The notes beneath the pieces are model-generated. The model saw nothing but the letters and a program-made list of their open reading frames with translations. It was not told the origin of the DNA and ran no database searches. A stretch of DNA of 9,839 bases, from NCBI GenBank assembly GCA_018668095.1, contig JABIQF010000163.1:1-9839 (forward strand), given 5' to 3'. The stretch is from Cellvibrionales bacterium (GTDB taxonomy: Bacteria; Pseudomonadota; Gammaproteobacteria; Pseudomonadales; UBA7434). This document shows positions 7,784 to 9,839 of the stretch, in pieces (within the stretch, counting starts at the first letter, position 1; each line of letters opens with the position of its first letter). A program made the position numbers and the translations under genes.

Positions 7784-9079
7784 ATGCCCGAATCGTCAGA
7801 TATTAAAGCGACATTAACCATTGAAAATGGCCCCACTCTTGAGCTGCCCGTTTATAAAGGCACTATAGGGCCAGACGTTGTCGATGTTAGCCAACTTACC
7901 CCCAATGGCCATTTCACTTTCGACCCAGGCTTTGTATCAACAGCCTCTTGCGAATCACAAATCACTTTTATTGATGGCGGCAAAGGTGTTTTATTGCATC
8001 GCGGCTATCCGATTGAACAATTAGCCAAGCACTCGAGTCACCTTGAAGCGTGCTACTTGTTAATTTACGGCGAGCTACCCACAGAAGAACAAAAAGCGCA
8101 CTTTGAATACACCATTAGCCGTCACACCATGGTTCATGAGCAACTTCGCACCTTCTACTCAGGCTTTCGACGTGACGCTCACCCAATGGCCATTCTTTGT
8201 GGTGTTGTAGGCGCATTATCAGCGTTCTATCACGACTCACTCGATATTACAGACGAACAGCATCGCGAAATCGCCGCTTTCCGTCTAATTGCAAAAATGC
8301 CTACGCTGGCTGCGATGAGTTTTAAATTCAGCATTGGCCAACCGTTTATGTATCCGCGTAATGACCTCAGCTATGCAGAAAACTTTTTGTATATGATGTT
8401 TGGTAACCCCTGCGAAGATTACCAAGTGAACCCTGTACTCGCGAGCGCCATGGATAAGATCTTCTTATTGCATGCCGATCATGAGCAAAACGCATCAACC
8501 TCGGCGGTTCGTTTAACAGGCTCATCGGGTGCTAACCCATTTGCTTGTATCGCAGCCGGTATTGCCGCGCTATGGGGCCCATCACATGGTGGTGCTAACG
8601 AAGCCGTTCTTGAAATGCTGCAAGAAATTGGTGACGAATCACGCATCGATGAATTTGTTGCACGCGCCAAAGACAAAAATGATCCTTTCCGCCTAATGGG
8701 TTTTGGTCATCGCGTTTATAAAAACTTTGACCCACGCGCCAAAGTTATGAAAGAAACTGCTGATGAAGTTTTAAAAGAGCTTGGCATTGAAGATGATCCA
8801 TTACTAAAAATTGCTAAGCGTTTAGAGACCATTGCTTTAGAAGACGAATATTTCGTTGAGAAAAAACTGTATCCAAACGTTGATTTTTACTCAGGCATAA
8901 TCTTAAAAGCCATGGGTATTCCGACCAGTATGTTTACCGTTATTTTCGCTGTAGGTCGAACTGTCGGTTGGATAGCGCACTGGCATGAGATGCATGGCGC
9001 GCCGTATAAAATTGGCCGTCCACGTCAGTTATATACTGGCTATGCAGCACGTGACTATCCCGTTAAACCAGCCAAGTAA
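7784..9079 (+). CDS. gltA: Citrate synthase (type II, GltA family)
   Basis: Condenses acetyl-CoA and oxaloacetate to citrate, the entry step of the cycle; cytoplasmic. The protein is 431 aa, typical of the large hexameric gammaproteobacterial enzyme (E. coli 427). The catalytic residues are visible: H268 in WGPSHGGAN, H309 in GFGHRVY and D367 in NVDFYSG. The block HADHEQNASTS (230-240) and the C-terminal RPRQLYTG are also typical. C210 in NPCEDY lies where the E. coli enzyme has the cysteine linked to NADH inhibition, so NADH control is possible (inference). The start is supported by AGGA at 7772-7775, 8 nt before the ATG. sdhC begins 31 bp after its stop with no terminator between, so gltA, sdhC and sdhD probably form one transcript. 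gltA is commonly divergent from the sdh operon; here it carries sdhCD with it. Confidence 0.99.
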   Translation: MPESSDIKATLTIENGPTLELPVYKGTIGPDVVDVSQLTPNGHFTFDPGFVSTASCESQITFIDGGKGVLLHRGYPIEQLAKHSSHLEACYLLIYGELPTEEQKAHFEYTISRHTMVHEQLRTFYSGFRRDAHPMAILCGVVGALSAFYHDSLDITDEQHREIAAFRLIAKMPTLAAMSFKFSIGQPFMYPRNDLSYAENFLYMMFGNPCEDYQVNPVLASAMDKIFLLHADHEQNASTSAVRLTGSSGANPFACIAAGIAALWGPSHGGANEAVLEMLQEIGDESRIDEFVARAKDKNDPFRLMGFGHRVYKNFDPRAKVMKETADEVLKELGIEDDPLLKIAKRLETIALEDEYFVEKKLYPNVDFYSGIILKAMGIPTSMFTVIFAVGRTVGWIAHWHEMHGAPYKIGRPRQLYTGYAARDYPVKPAK

Positions 9080-9110
9080 AACGTTTAATTAGTTAAAGGT
9101 AATAAAGCCA

Positions 9111-9497
9111 ATGGCAAATAATGATTCACGCCCAGTTGATATTCAATTTGGCAAATTTAACTGGCCGGTAACCGCCATCGCCTCAATCACACATCGCATT
9201 AGTGCGGTTATTATTTGGGTCGGTTTAGGTATTGGTCTTGCGACATTGTATTTTGTCAATCAATCATCAGAATCGTTTGATCTTGTATTATTTGCACTCG
9301 AAACCAATTTCTTAGCACAGTTTGTTGCTTGGGGATTACTGAGTGCATTTGGCTATTACTGCATGGGTACAATTAAGCATCTACTGCAAGATATGGGTTA
9401 CTGTGAAGAGTTTGCCAGCGGCAAAATTATTTCTTGGGTAGCGATTATCTTAGGTCTTTCATTAAGCGTATTAGCGGGAGTGTACGTATGGGCGTAA
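9111..9497 (+). CDS. sdhC: Succinate dehydrogenase membrane anchor SdhC, lacking the usual heme-ligand histidine
   Basis: Larger membrane anchor of complex II, helping form the quinone site. It is 128 aa (E. coli 129) with three membrane spans at about 27-49, 67-88 and 106-127. Family features are RPVDIQ near the N-terminus and TAIASITHRIS at 21-31. In the latter, S25 and R29 match the E. coli quinone-site S27/R31, and H28 matches H30. The segment GTIKHLLQDMGYCEE (86-100) matches E. coli GIRHMMMDFGYLEE. Odd point: seven residues before the conserved H90, where E. coli has heme ligand H84, this protein has Y83; Y82 precedes it, so a one-residue shift does not restore a His. The only histidines are H28 and H90. 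The ATG at 9111 follows AAAGG at 9095-9099. The gene lies 31 bp after gltA and overlaps sdhD by 10 bp. Confidence 0.94.
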   Translation: MANNDSRPVDIQFGKFNWPVTAIASITHRISAVIIWVGLGIGLATLYFVNQSSESFDLVLFALETNFLAQFVAWGLLSAFGYYCMGTIKHLLQDMGYCEEFASGKIISWVAIILGLSLSVLAGVYVWA

Positions 9498-9802
9498 AGC
9501 AATGGATATTCCAACGTTTAAGTAATGTTGCGATTGTTGTTTTCGGTTTTTGGTTGGTTTATTTTCTGGCTAGTCCGGGCGCGATTACTTCTGAGACGAT
9601 TAATGATTTGTTTAGCAATACGGCATCGCTTATTTATTTAACGATTACCTTGGTATTGGCTGGATTGAATTCGATTTTGGCGGGCTGGCAAATTGCTGGG
9701 GATTATTCTGAGAAGTTTAATCTTAACCAAACGTTTTTGGTTTCGTTTGGTACGATTGTGAGTGTTGCTTATATTGCTGTTGGGTTTTGTATTCTTTTTT
9801 AG
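9488..9802 (+). CDS. sdhD: Succinate dehydrogenase membrane anchor SdhD without any histidine
   Basis: Smaller membrane anchor of complex II. It is 104 aa with three membrane spans at about 12-28, 47-69 and 82-103. Compared with E. coli SdhD (115 aa), R10 matches R20, W67-Q68 match W77-Q78 and D72-Y73 match D82-Y83. The spacing from R to W is the same (57 residues), so this part aligns without gaps. Y83 is a quinone-site residue in E. coli, so quinone binding is probably kept. At the position of heme ligand H71 there is N61, and the whole protein has no histidine. The start chosen is the ATG at 9488, with GGAG at 9477-9480 seven nt before it, overlapping the end of sdhC by 10 bp. A longer frame from a TTG at 9434 would add 18 unlike residues and is less likely. 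The coding strand is clearly G-rich over C, unlike gltA. sdhA does not follow; only 37 bp remain in the window. Confidence 0.92.
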   Translation: MGVKQWIFQRLSNVAIVVFGFWLVYFLASPGAITSETINDLFSNTASLIYLTITLVLAGLNSILAGWQIAGDYSEKFNLNQTFLVSFGTIVSVAYIAVGFCILF

Positions 9803-9839
9803 AATCGAAAAACAGTGGAGTTAGCCTTGTTTTTAAGGG

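Noticed and set aside
7635..7817. 60-aa open frame upstream of and overlapping gltA
   Set aside because: It runs into gltA in another frame, has no recognisable protein features, and lies in the gltA leader.
9434..9802. Longer sdhD frame from a TTG start (122 aa)
   Set aside because: The ATG at 9488 has GGAG at a good distance, and the resulting N-terminus aligns with known SdhD. The extra residues are an out-of-frame reading of sdhC.
9808..9834. AAAAACA / TGTTTTT inverted repeat after sdhD as a terminator
   Set aside because: The stem is almost all A-T with a 13-nt loop, too weak for a convincing terminator, and the sequence ends here.

Overview
The window is a citric acid cycle gene cluster from a bacterium that is most likely a gammaproteobacterium. 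The proteins closely match the Escherichia coli/Pseudomonas forms of GltA, SdhA, SdhB, SucA and SucB, and gltA, sdh and suc genes are neighbours in many members of that class. Base composition is moderate, roughly mid-40s percent GC by eye. The genus cannot be named from the sequence. No mobile element, tRNA, rRNA or CRISPR array was seen.

Layout: positions 1-7055 are read on the minus strand, in the order sdhA, sdhB, (terminator), sucA, sucB, with sucB cut off by the left window edge just before its C-terminus. A 728-bp gene-free region (7056-7783) holds the divergent start regions. Positions 7784-9802 are read on the plus strand as gltA, sdhC, sdhD. A second gene-free stretch (4117-4543) separates sdhB from sucA. 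It carries a good intrinsic terminator for sdhAB and a possible separate promoter for sucAB.

Function: citrate synthase (gltA) feeds the cycle. SucA and SucB are the E1 and E2 parts of 2-oxoglutarate dehydrogenase. SdhA/SdhB are the catalytic half, and SdhC/SdhD the membrane half, of succinate:quinone oxidoreductase (complex II).

Two things stand out. First, the four complex II genes are not in one sdhCDAB operon: the membrane anchor genes sdhCD sit behind gltA on the opposite strand from sdhAB. Second, the displaced anchor proteins lack both histidines that bind heme b in E. coli complex II. The SdhC position is tyrosine, the SdhD position is asparagine, and SdhD contains no histidine at all, while the quinone-site residues are kept. 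This points to a complex II with no heme b or with unusual heme ligation. The divergent intergenic region also holds several exact direct and inverted repeats that could be regulatory.
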